A stretch of DNA of 6,173 nucleotides from NCBI GenBank assembly GCA_029268165.1, contig JAJUGM010000213.1, positions 1 to 6,173 of the forward strand. The letters run 5' to 3'. The stretch comes from Bacteroidota bacterium (GTDB lineage: Bacteria > Bacteroidota > Bacteroidia > Bacteroidales > UBA10428). Positions 1-6,173 of the stretch are shown piece by piece. The number at the start of each line of letters is the position of its first letter. The first letter of the stretch is position 1. The notes under the pieces are model-generated. The model did not search any database. It was given only the letters and a program-made list of their open reading frames with translations, and was not told the origin of the DNA. Both the position numbers and the translations under genes were made by a program.

Positions 1-230
1 AGGTAATTCATACTGCGGTTATAGACAGCTGTGAACAGGTATGATTTAGCAGGTTTCTGCCAGTCGAATTCCCGACGGTTTTCCCATAATCTTATAAATA
101 CGCTGTGTACAATTTCCTTGCTGATATCTATATCGCCCACGTATTTTTTTGCAAAGTAGCATAAGGCTCTGAAATGTTCGTGGAAGAGCTTTTCGAAATG
201 AACTATCAGTATTTTCTCGTCGGTTGCCAA
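1..230 (-). CDS. ECF-type RNA polymerase sigma-70 factor, N-terminal part (cut by window edge)
   Basis: Translating the minus strand from TTG at 230-228 gives 76 uninterrupted residues that run off the left edge. The protein begins MATDEKILIVHFEKLF, followed by the region-2 signature of ECF sigma factors: a helix with HEHFRALCYFAKKYVGD (about residues 17-33), then ISKEIVHSVFIRLWENR (36-52, the -10 recognition helix with the typical V-F-x-x-LWE pattern), and then SYLFTAVYNRSMNYL (from residue 63), which matches the usual 'yLytiarNraln' segment. The C-terminal region 4 that reads the -35 element lies outside the window. There is no ATG in this frame before codon 74, and an in-frame stop lies at 263-261. 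TTG at 230 is therefore the best start; CTG at 236 is the alternative. In Bacteroidota such factors often sit beside glycan-use loci and work with a FecR-like anti-sigma. Its control of the divergent enzyme operon is inferred from position only. Family assignment is strong; the exact start is uncertain. Confidence 0.88.
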   Translation of the reverse strand, partial: MATDEKILIVHFEKLFHEHFRALCYFAKKYVGDIDISKEIVHSVFIRLWENRREFDWQKPAKSYLFTAVYNRSMNY

Positions 231-267
231 GATCAGTAATATATTCGACCGGATATCAAATTATTCT

Positions 268-275
268 CAAAAATA
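268..275 (-). promoter_or_regulatory. candidate -7 promoter element for the sigma-factor gene
   Basis: On the minus strand this reads TATTTTTG, an exact match to the Bacteroidota housekeeping -7 consensus TAnnTTTG. It lies 37 bases before the proposed TTG start, which would leave a leader of about 30 bases. No convincing TTTG -33 partner is seen at the expected spacing (the upstream stretch is mostly T/A), and chance matches are common in such AT-rich DNA. Confidence 0.35.
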
Positions 276-369
276 GAAAGAGGAAAGATAAAAAAATTAT
301 TCATTCTGCCGGATTAATTTTTGATAATTATAAAAAAAGACTGTCAGTTAATAATAAAAGATCTGCCCG

Positions 370-399
370 TTTTTAATTCACTTCTTTTATGTATCTTTA
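370..399 (+). promoter_or_regulatory. weak candidate promoter for the glycan-enzyme operon
   Basis: TATCTTTA at 392-399 matches seven of eight positions of the Bacteroidota -7 element TAnnTTTG. A T-run at 370-374 lies 17 bases upstream, where the -33 TTTG box would be expected. Transcription would begin near 405, giving a leader of about 45-50 bases before the ATG at 453. The match is imperfect. If the operon is read by the neighbouring ECF sigma factor, its promoter would follow a different consensus that I cannot identify here. Confidence 0.25.
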
Positions 400-452
400 A
401 TTTCAAAAATCCTTTATAAGCATAACAAATATTTAAATCAATACAGATAATT

Positions 453-2294
453 ATGAAATATTCTATCATTCAGTATGGAATTTTCCTTATTATTACACTG
501 CAATCATTAATGATTGCAGCTCAACCATCAGGAGGCCCTTACGGCCCGCAAAGAAAAACATACGAACTGCCTCGCACAACAGGCAGAATTTTTTATGTTG
601 CTCCCGACGGAAAAGCAGAAAATAGGGGTGAATCTGTTGATAAGCCAACTACAATTGAACAAGCATTTGAGCAGGTGAATTCAGGCGACGCAATCATTCT
701 TCGGGGGGGAATTTACCGCACAGGCAATCTGGTATTGAATCAGGGCATCATTATGCAACCCTACAAAGATGAACAGCCTGTTTTTAAAGGGACCTATATT
801 GCAACCGAATGGAAAAACCTTGGCAATGGTTTGTGGACCACTAAATGGGAAAGATTATTTCCATCAAAACCAGCCGACTGGTGGCAACGCGACAGGCAAG
901 GGAAAATAACACCTTTATACAAATTCAACAATGATATGGTATTTATCGATGGAAAATTTCTTCAGTCTGTCGGCTGGGAAGGCGAAGTAAATGAAAACAG
1001 CTACTATATCGACTATGAATCAGGTCGTGTATATATCGGAACGGATCCGACAAATCGTCTTGTTGAAATAACAGCTTTCGACGTGGCTATTTTACGAACA
1101 ACCAGGGAATGCCACAGCAAAGTATCTGATAAAAAAGGACCTATAATTCAAGGAATAACATTTACACAATATGCCTACCGCGCTATTGAAATTGAAGGAA
1201 CCGATCCTGAAGGCCTGTCAAATGAAACTAACCATGGAAAAGAAGTTATAGGTACCACACTCGAGCATTGCACCATTTCTTTCTGCTCACGTGTGGCTGC
1301 TTACCTGCGCGGAGATAAACTTGTTATTCGTAACTGCAAAATTACCGATACAAGCACTGAAGGTATTTATATACTAAGTTCTTCCGACGTCCTTCTTGAG
1401 AAAAATATTTTCACACGCAATAATATAGAACTCATAACCGGTTATTACCCTGCTGCTGTTAAAATATTCAATCAATGCTACCGGGTTACCTGCCGTGATA
1501 ACCTTGTTATTGACCTACCCTATTCCAATGGCATCTGGTACGATGTGGGCAATGTCGATGGAGTTTTTATTAATAACTGGGTTGAAAATGTAGGCCTGCT
1601 CGACAGAAAATTTACCGGAAAACAAACATGGCCGAGCGAAAGTGGTTTCTTCTTTGAAATATCCAAAGGAGTTATTTGTGCCGGCAATGTATTTGTTCGT
1701 TGTGAAAACGGTATCCACATCCTCAACAGTTCAAATGCAAAAATCTATCAGAATACTTTTTTCAACAGTACTGCTGTAATTGGACGTAATGAAAGAAGCG
1801 CCGTCGGAGACCATTTTGGATGGCATCCAAGCACCGGCCCTGATGTTCATGAACGCGAAGGCCACGTATTTGTCAATAATCTGCTCGCCGCTGATGCTGA
1901 TTTCCAGCGGCCACTATTGTTCGTCTGGCAACCCAAATCACTGTGTATAAGGCTTAACAAGTCACCTTTTGTTCAAATGGATTACAATGTATATGCATGT
2001 GCATCAGAAAAAAATGATTTTCCGCTCATATTATGGAGCCCGGCACAAAATGAAGAATGCCAGGCCAGGTTGAATTCCCCGTCTGAGATACAAAAAGTGC
2101 AACCCGACTTTTCAATAAATGATAAATATCTCAATTATAATATATTCAAAAGTCCTGAACTAGGTAATTATCAGCTTATACCCGATGTTCAGAAAGAAAT
2201 TAAAGCTGCGCACCTGCCAAAAAATATCAGTGAGGTGCTGGGAAATGCTAAAAACGAAAAACCGTACACAGGAGCTTATCCTTTTTCAAAATAA
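453..2294 (+). CDS. exported right-handed parallel beta-helix protein, probable polysaccharide-active enzyme
   Basis: This 613-residue protein starts with a Sec signal peptide (MKYS, hydrophobic core about 9-21, likely cleavage after A23 in IAA-QP), so it should act in the periplasm or outside. Residues 46-97 (FYVAPDGK, then a KPTTIEQAF segment, GDAIILRGGIYRT) are the entry motif of many beta-helix glycosidases and lyases: a 'YVspdG...' strand followed by 'GDtI.l..GvYr'. Residues about 113-197 form an inserted beta-rich module (WKNLGNGLWTT, MVFIDGK at 162-168, YYIDYESGRVYIG). From about 228 to 500 come repeated short strands with Asn/Cys ladders (LEHCTISFC, LVIRNCKITD, VLLEKNIFTRN, AKIYQNTFFNS), typical of parallel beta-helix coils. 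SNGIWYDVG (358-366) and SGFFFEISKG (397-406) are the most distinctive stretches and put candidate carboxylates D364 and E402 on adjacent coils. Families of this fold include GH120, GH141 and several polysaccharide lyases; I cannot assign one. It is the first gene of the operon. Confidence 0.88.
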   Translation: MKYSIIQYGIFLIITLQSLMIAAQPSGGPYGPQRKTYELPRTTGRIFYVAPDGKAENRGESVDKPTTIEQAFEQVNSGDAIILRGGIYRTGNLVLNQGIIMQPYKDEQPVFKGTYIATEWKNLGNGLWTTKWERLFPSKPADWWQRDRQGKITPLYKFNNDMVFIDGKFLQSVGWEGEVNENSYYIDYESGRVYIGTDPTNRLVEITAFDVAILRTTRECHSKVSDKKGPIIQGITFTQYAYRAIEIEGTDPEGLSNETNHGKEVIGTTLEHCTISFCSRVAAYLRGDKLVIRNCKITDTSTEGIYILSSSDVLLEKNIFTRNNIELITGYYPAAVKIFNQCYRVTCRDNLVIDLPYSNGIWYDVGNVDGVFINNWVENVGLLDRKFTGKQTWPSESGFFFEISKGVICAGNVFVRCENGIHILNSSNAKIYQNTFFNSTAVIGRNERSAVGDHFGWHPSTGPDVHEREGHVFVNNLLAADADFQRPLLFVWQPKSLCIRLNKSPFVQMDYNVYACASEKNDFPLILWSPAQNEECQARLNSPSEIQKVQPDFSINDKYLNYNIFKSPELGNYQLIPDVQKEIKAAHLPKNISEVLGNAKNEKPYTGAYPFSK

Positions 2295-2347
2295 AATTGA
2301 CCGGTTAGGCAATTATTATGGGAGAAAATGTGAAGAATTGCCAAACT

Positions 2348-4507
2348 ATGAAAATAACACATTTCCTGCCTAAAAGTATAGTTTTATTGTTTTTATTTGC
2401 CTTCACTGTAGGTAATACTAAGTATATAAACAGATACCAGCTGGTTACAAGGCATAACATTGTTATTTCATCGCCGGATTACCTTAATCCGCTGACCGTC
2501 GGAAACGGTGAATTTGCCTATACGTTTGACATAACCGGTATGCAAACTTTCCCCGACTTTTATGAAAAAGGCACACCCCTGGGAACCATGTCTCAATGGG
2601 GCTGGCACTATTTTCCAAATCCCGATTCATTTACATTGAGTGATATTTATAAATATTATCATATCGGAAATGATTCTGTACCTTATGCATACCAGCATAT
2701 AATGAGCCTTGATGAACATAAAAACAAAGCCAGTAGCTGGTTACGCGAAAATCCCCATAGACTGCACCTTGGACTTATTGGTATTGAGCTCATAAAAAAT
2801 GACAATACCATCGCATCAATCGCAGACATTCATCATCCTTCACAGATAATCAATTTATGGACCGGCGAAATAAAAAGCCGGTTTGAGTTTGAAGGCGTGC
2901 CTGTTGAAATTACTACATATTGCCATCAGCATATTGACCTGATTTCATGCCGTATTGTCACTGATTTATTTAAACAAGGCAGAATAAAAATAACAATGCG
3001 TTTCGCATATGGCAATCACAATAAATTTAGTCCGGGCTATGATTTTTCCCAACCCGATAAGCATTCCACAGCCATCCTAACAATGAGTTCCTCTGAAGTT
3101 TACTTTTTAAGGCAACTTGATGCAAATAAATATTTTATTCATGCTCAATGGTCAGGAAATGCAGTGATTGATAAAAAAAGCGATCACAAATATTATATTA
3201 TTCCTTCATTAGGCAACAGCACATTTGATATTTGCTGCCTGTTTTCACCTGAATTAAGAAGAGAACATCTTCCGTCGTTTAATGAAACGAGGAAAAACAA
3301 TAGAACCTGCTGGAAAAAATTCTGGGAAAGTGGCGCAGCTATTGATTTCTCAGGATGTACCGACCCAAGGGCTTTTGAGTTAGAGCGTAGAATAATACTT
3401 TCTCAGTATCTGACTAAAATTCAATGTACAGGGTCTCTCCCTCCCCAGGAAACAGGACTGACATATAACAGCTGGCACGGAAAGTTTCACCTTGAGATGC
3501 ACTGGTGGCACGCCATGCATTTTATACTTTGGGGAAGGCCATCGCTGATGGAAGATCAGCTGAATTTTTATTTCAGTATTTATAACAGAGCCGAAAAAAC
3601 TGCAGCGATGCAAGGCTACCAGGGAGTGAGATGGCCAAAGATGGTTGGCCCCGGCGGCAGGGAAAGCCCGAGTGGAATAGGACCATTCTTAATCTGGCAA
3701 CAGCCTCATATTATTTATCTTGCGGAAATGCTTTATCAGATTCATCAGCATGATCAATCTGTTCTGGATAAATATAAAAAACTGGTCTTTGCTACAGCTG
3801 ATTTTATGGCATCATATGCACGATATGACAGCATAAGTGACAGATATGTTCTCGGTCCTGCTTTAATACCTGCACAGGAACGATTTGATCCGGAAACAAC
3901 AATTAATCCGTCGTTTGAGTTGGTATACTGGTACTGGGGTTTAAACATAGCCCAGCAATGGCGTGAAAGACTCAGCATGGCAAAAGACATACACTGGCAG
4001 GAAATTATTGATAGAATGGCTGACTTACCTGTAACTGACAGCTTATACCTTTTTGCCGAAAGCGCACCCGATTCGTATACCAACCCAAGGTATCTGACCG
4101 ATCATCCTGCCATTCTGGGCATTCTGGGTTTTCTGCCCGAAACAAATAAAGTTGACAAAACAATTCTTGCCAAAACACTAAATAAAATAGAAGATTCATG
4201 GCAATGGGAAACCATATGGGGTTGGGATCCTCCGCTTGCTGCAATGACTGCGACAAAACTCAATATGCCCGAAAAAGCCATTGAATTTCTGTTAATGGAT
4301 ACGCCAAAAAACACTTACCTTATCAATGGCCATAATTATCAAACCAATACCTTATCATTATACCTGCCGGGCAACGGAGCATTACTAAGTGCAGTGGCTA
4401 TGATGTGCACATATAAGGCTGAAAACGGCAGAAACGGTTTTCCCGATAATGGGAAGTGGAATGTTAAATTTGAGGGGTTTCCAGATTTTGAATTCGTTAA
4501 ATATTAA
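2348..4507 (+). CDS. exported six-hairpin (alpha/alpha)6 glycosidase-like protein, GH65-related
   Basis: Length is 719 residues from ATG 2348, or 729 from an in-frame ATG at 2318. I prefer 2348 because it yields a compact signal peptide (MKITHFLPKS, then hydrophobic IVLLFLFAFTVG at 11-22) and an ATGAAAATA opening. The longer form would add ten polar residues ahead of it, and neither start has a clear ribosome site. After 2348, residues 47-61 (NPLTVGNGEFAYTFD) match the N-terminal beta-sandwich entry seen in clan GH-L-like enzymes. A catalytic helical barrel follows: SWHGKFHLEMHWWH at 375-388, WPKMVGPGGRESPSG with E439, LIWQQPH just after, WGWDPP at 624-629, and YLPGNGALLSAVAMM starting at 672, resembling the late 'GNG.LLsA' segment of GH65/GH95-type proteins. 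By analogy with GH65, whose general acid is a Glu in the corresponding loop, E439 is a candidate catalytic acid. Substrate and reaction (hydrolysis or phosphorolysis) are unknown; export argues against a phosphorylase. It follows the beta-helix gene by 23-53 bases. Confidence 0.85.
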   Translation: MKITHFLPKSIVLLFLFAFTVGNTKYINRYQLVTRHNIVISSPDYLNPLTVGNGEFAYTFDITGMQTFPDFYEKGTPLGTMSQWGWHYFPNPDSFTLSDIYKYYHIGNDSVPYAYQHIMSLDEHKNKASSWLRENPHRLHLGLIGIELIKNDNTIASIADIHHPSQIINLWTGEIKSRFEFEGVPVEITTYCHQHIDLISCRIVTDLFKQGRIKITMRFAYGNHNKFSPGYDFSQPDKHSTAILTMSSSEVYFLRQLDANKYFIHAQWSGNAVIDKKSDHKYYIIPSLGNSTFDICCLFSPELRREHLPSFNETRKNNRTCWKKFWESGAAIDFSGCTDPRAFELERRIILSQYLTKIQCTGSLPPQETGLTYNSWHGKFHLEMHWWHAMHFILWGRPSLMEDQLNFYFSIYNRAEKTAAMQGYQGVRWPKMVGPGGRESPSGIGPFLIWQQPHIIYLAEMLYQIHQHDQSVLDKYKKLVFATADFMASYARYDSISDRYVLGPALIPAQERFDPETTINPSFELVYWYWGLNIAQQWRERLSMAKDIHWQEIIDRMADLPVTDSLYLFAESAPDSYTNPRYLTDHPAILGILGFLPETNKVDKTILAKTLNKIEDSWQWETIWGWDPPLAAMTATKLNMPEKAIEFLLMDTPKNTYLINGHNYQTNTLSLYLPGNGALLSAVAMMCTYKAENGRNGFPDNGKWNVKFEGFPDFEFVKY

Positions 4508-4518
4508 ACATAAATAAA

Positions 4519-6173
4519 ATGAAAAATATTGTAAAACTTGCCGGAGTTATTATTCTTGCCACCTTGATACAGGGTTGCCAGCACAACAGTATAATAAAAA
4601 TTGAAACAAAAAAGGGATATCCATGTATCATCCTGAACACAGGTAAACAATCAAAGCCTGTTATAATTGCCGGAAACGAAACCGGGGAAACAGGTGCTGT
4701 TTTTTTTGAAACTTCTTCGGGCAGGACATGGATTAAAGGGTTTCCTGATAAAACCGAATCTGATACAAACGAATTCAAAGCCATATGGATAACAAATGAA
4801 AGGGAAATTATTATAAAATTCCTGAAAGAAAACAATCAGTTTAGCTTTTCTTTTCAGGCCATTCCCGATACCGGCATCATAAAATGGGGATTCAGCATTA
4901 TTGCCCGGGAAGATGAAAACTTTACCGGACTGTTTGAAAGGGTTGTCGACGGCGATCAGAAAGAATCATGGAGAAACGGTATAACCGAAGCATTAAATTT
5001 GCGGGGACAGGAAGTAGATATGCTTATAAAGCCTACCCTATCGCTTTATTGTCCTTTTTATTTATCATCAGGCGGGTATGGATTATTTATTGAAGGCACA
5101 TGGCCCGGGCATTTTGATATTTGCAAAACTGACCCTGCAAGAGTAAACGTAACATTTGAAGGCGTTGCTCTGAATGGGATTATATATATTTCAGAGCATC
5201 CGGCAGAAATTGTAAAAGCGCACTCACTACATACAGGGCCAACCATACTCCCTCCGCGATGGACATTCCTTCCATGGCGCTGGAGGGATAACCACTACAA
5301 TAGCAAAAAATATTATGACGGTACTCCGGTTAAAGTGCCGTATAACAGCATGTTGGCAGAAGATATCCTGATGATGAAAGCACTCGACATACCTTGCGGT
5401 GCATACTGGATTGACCGCCCCTGGGCAAAAGGCGTACACGGTTATGAAGATTTTGAATGGGATTCAGAGCGATTTCCCAATGCAAAAGAAATGATTGACT
5501 GGATACATAGCCACGACATCAGGCTGATGCTATGGATTGCACCATGGGTGGCAGGCAAAATGAGGTTACAGGCCATTGATTCGGGATATGCCATGCCCAT
5601 GAAAGGACCACATGGCAAAATTGATTCAACAAATGTAGCACTCATTGATTTCACAAATCCGGCAGCCTGCAAATGGTGGCAGCAGAAAGGAATAGAAAAA
5701 ATGTTGCTGCAAGGTATTGATGGTTTCAAACTCGACAGGTCGGAAGAACTTGTTCCTGAAACACGCAATATAACCGTTGCAGATGGAAGAACAACCCGCG
5801 AAATACGCAATTTATATCCGGTTTTGTACGTAAAAACGGTTAACGAAAGTTGTTCAAAAATCCGCAATAGCGATTTCGTTATTTTTCCGCGTGCAGGTTA
5901 CACGGGAAGTTCAAAATATGGAGTATTCTGGGGTGGCGATATTGGTTCACCTGCCGAAGGTTTGCGGGCAGCAATCATTGCTGTGCAGCGAAGTGCAGTC
6001 ATAGGATTTCCTATATGGGGTTCTGATATCGGAGGATACTGGCAGGGCGACCTCGACCGCGAGGTTTGCGCCCGATGGCTTGCTTTCGGTTGCTTTACTC
6101 CCATAATGGAATTCGGCCCAACCGAAGACCGGGCACCATGGGATATGAAGGCAGAACCACATTATGATACCAC
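4519..6173 (+). CDS. GH31-family alpha-glycosidase lipoprotein (C-terminus beyond window)
   Basis: The frame from ATG 4519 is open for 551 codons to the right edge, so the stop and the C-terminal beta domains are missing. The N-terminus is a lipoprotein signal, ending LIQG-C with the lipid-bearing cysteine at residue 20. The flanking CQHNS lacks an obvious surface-export signal, so a periplasm-facing outer-membrane anchor is the simplest guess. Residues about 25-230 form the N-terminal beta-sandwich. The (beta/alpha)8 barrel begins near PPRWTFLPWRWRDN. Key motifs are AYWIDRPW (D299), LMLWIAPWVAG, GIDGFKLDRSEE (nucleophile D406), FWGGDIGS (acid/base D474), and FPIWGSDIGGYW (D503). The D406-D474 spacing of 68 is close to that of E. 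coli alpha-xylosidase YicI (D416/D482), and the Lys before the nucleophile recalls YicI's FKTDFGE. The RW...PIM segment reads ARWLAFGCFTPIMEFGPTED, where most relatives have Arg and His. The enzyme is a retaining exo-acting alpha-glycosidase; sugar specificity is not evident. It starts 11 bases after the preceding stop, so it is co-transcribed. Confidence 0.93.
   Translation, partial: MKNIVKLAGVIILATLIQGCQHNSIIKIETKKGYPCIILNTGKQSKPVIIAGNETGETGAVFFETSSGRTWIKGFPDKTESDTNEFKAIWITNEREIIIKFLKENNQFSFSFQAIPDTGIIKWGFSIIAREDENFTGLFERVVDGDQKESWRNGITEALNLRGQEVDMLIKPTLSLYCPFYLSSGGYGLFIEGTWPGHFDICKTDPARVNVTFEGVALNGIIYISEHPAEIVKAHSLHTGPTILPPRWTFLPWRWRDNHYNSKKYYDGTPVKVPYNSMLAEDILMMKALDIPCGAYWIDRPWAKGVHGYEDFEWDSERFPNAKEMIDWIHSHDIRLMLWIAPWVAGKMRLQAIDSGYAMPMKGPHGKIDSTNVALIDFTNPAACKWWQQKGIEKMLLQGIDGFKLDRSEELVPETRNITVADGRTTREIRNLYPVLYVKTVNESCSKIRNSDFVIFPRAGYTGSSKYGVFWGGDIGSPAEGLRAAIIAVQRSAVIGFPIWGSDIGGYWQGDLDREVCARWLAFGCFTPIMEFGPTEDRAPWDMKAEPHYDT

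Noticed and set aside
259..302. AAATTATTC occurring twice about 36 bases apart, plus ATAATTAT (324-331) and AAATATTT (427-434) palindromes
   Set aside because: Such short A/T words recur by chance in AT-rich DNA; there is no regular spacing or conserved core to support a binding-site array or terminator.
340..348. Short inverted repeat ACTG-T-CAGT in the divergent intergenic region, considered as an operator
   Set aside because: The arms are only four bases and do not extend; with no second copy it is within chance expectation.
2185..2373. Short plus-strand frame overlapping the end of the beta-helix gene and the start of the next
   Set aside because: The sequence is basic and low in domain character, overlapping two well-supported genes in other frames; it is out-of-frame read-through, not a linker gene.
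3754..4083. Minus-strand open frame of 109 codons
   Set aside because: It is antisense to the six-hairpin gene and has no domain-like features.
4508..4518. Possible separate promoter or terminator before the GH31 gene
   Set aside because: Only 11 bases separate the genes and no hairpin or promoter-like element is visible, so co-transcription is the simpler reading.
4497..4835. Minus-strand open frame of 112 codons with hydrophobic stretches
   Set aside because: It lies antisense to the start of the GH31 gene, whose lipoprotein signal and beta-sandwich are convincing; the hydrophobicity follows from the complementary codons.
5442..5867. Minus-strand open frame of 141 codons
   Set aside because: It is antisense to the GH31 catalytic barrel containing the nucleophile motif; the translation is Ser/Pro/Cys-rich with no recognisable domain.

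Overview
The window looks like part of a glycan-degradation locus from a Bacteroidota (Bacteroidetes) bacterium. The grounds are the AT-rich intergenic DNA, start regions without clear Shine-Dalgarno sequences, an ECF-type sigma factor next to a run of exported carbohydrate-active enzymes, and a candidate Bacteroidota-type -7 promoter element (TAnnTTTG). No 16S or other phylogenetic marker is present, so the assignment is an inference.

Layout: (1) Positions 1-230, minus strand, hold the N-terminal 76 codons of an ECF sigma-70 family factor. The gene is cut by the left edge and appears to start at TTG. (2) Positions 231-452 are a 222-base AT-rich divergent intergenic region with weak promoter candidates for both directions. 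(3) Positions 453-2294, plus strand, encode a Sec-exported right-handed parallel beta-helix protein. (4) Positions 2348-4507 (or from 2318) encode an exported six-hairpin, (alpha/alpha)6-barrel protein resembling GH65 and related families. (5) Positions 4519-6173 encode a GH31-family lipoprotein with both catalytic aspartates visible. It is open at the right edge, at least 551 residues, and is easily missed because neither a stop codon nor the C-terminus lies in the window.

The three plus-strand genes are packed tightly (23-53 bases, then 11 bases) with no visible terminator between them, so they most likely form one operon. Together they suggest an exported set of enzymes that takes apart one complex polysaccharide: a beta-helix enzyme or glycan-binding protein, an inverting-type (alpha/alpha)6 enzyme, and a retaining GH31 exo-glycosidase anchored by lipid. 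The divergent ECF sigma factor is the obvious candidate regulator, by analogy with sigma/anti-sigma control of polysaccharide utilisation loci. No SusC/SusD pair, FecR-type anti-sigma, sulfatase or transporter is inside the window, so the substrate cannot be named. I see no RNA gene, CRISPR array, insertion sequence or convincing terminator.
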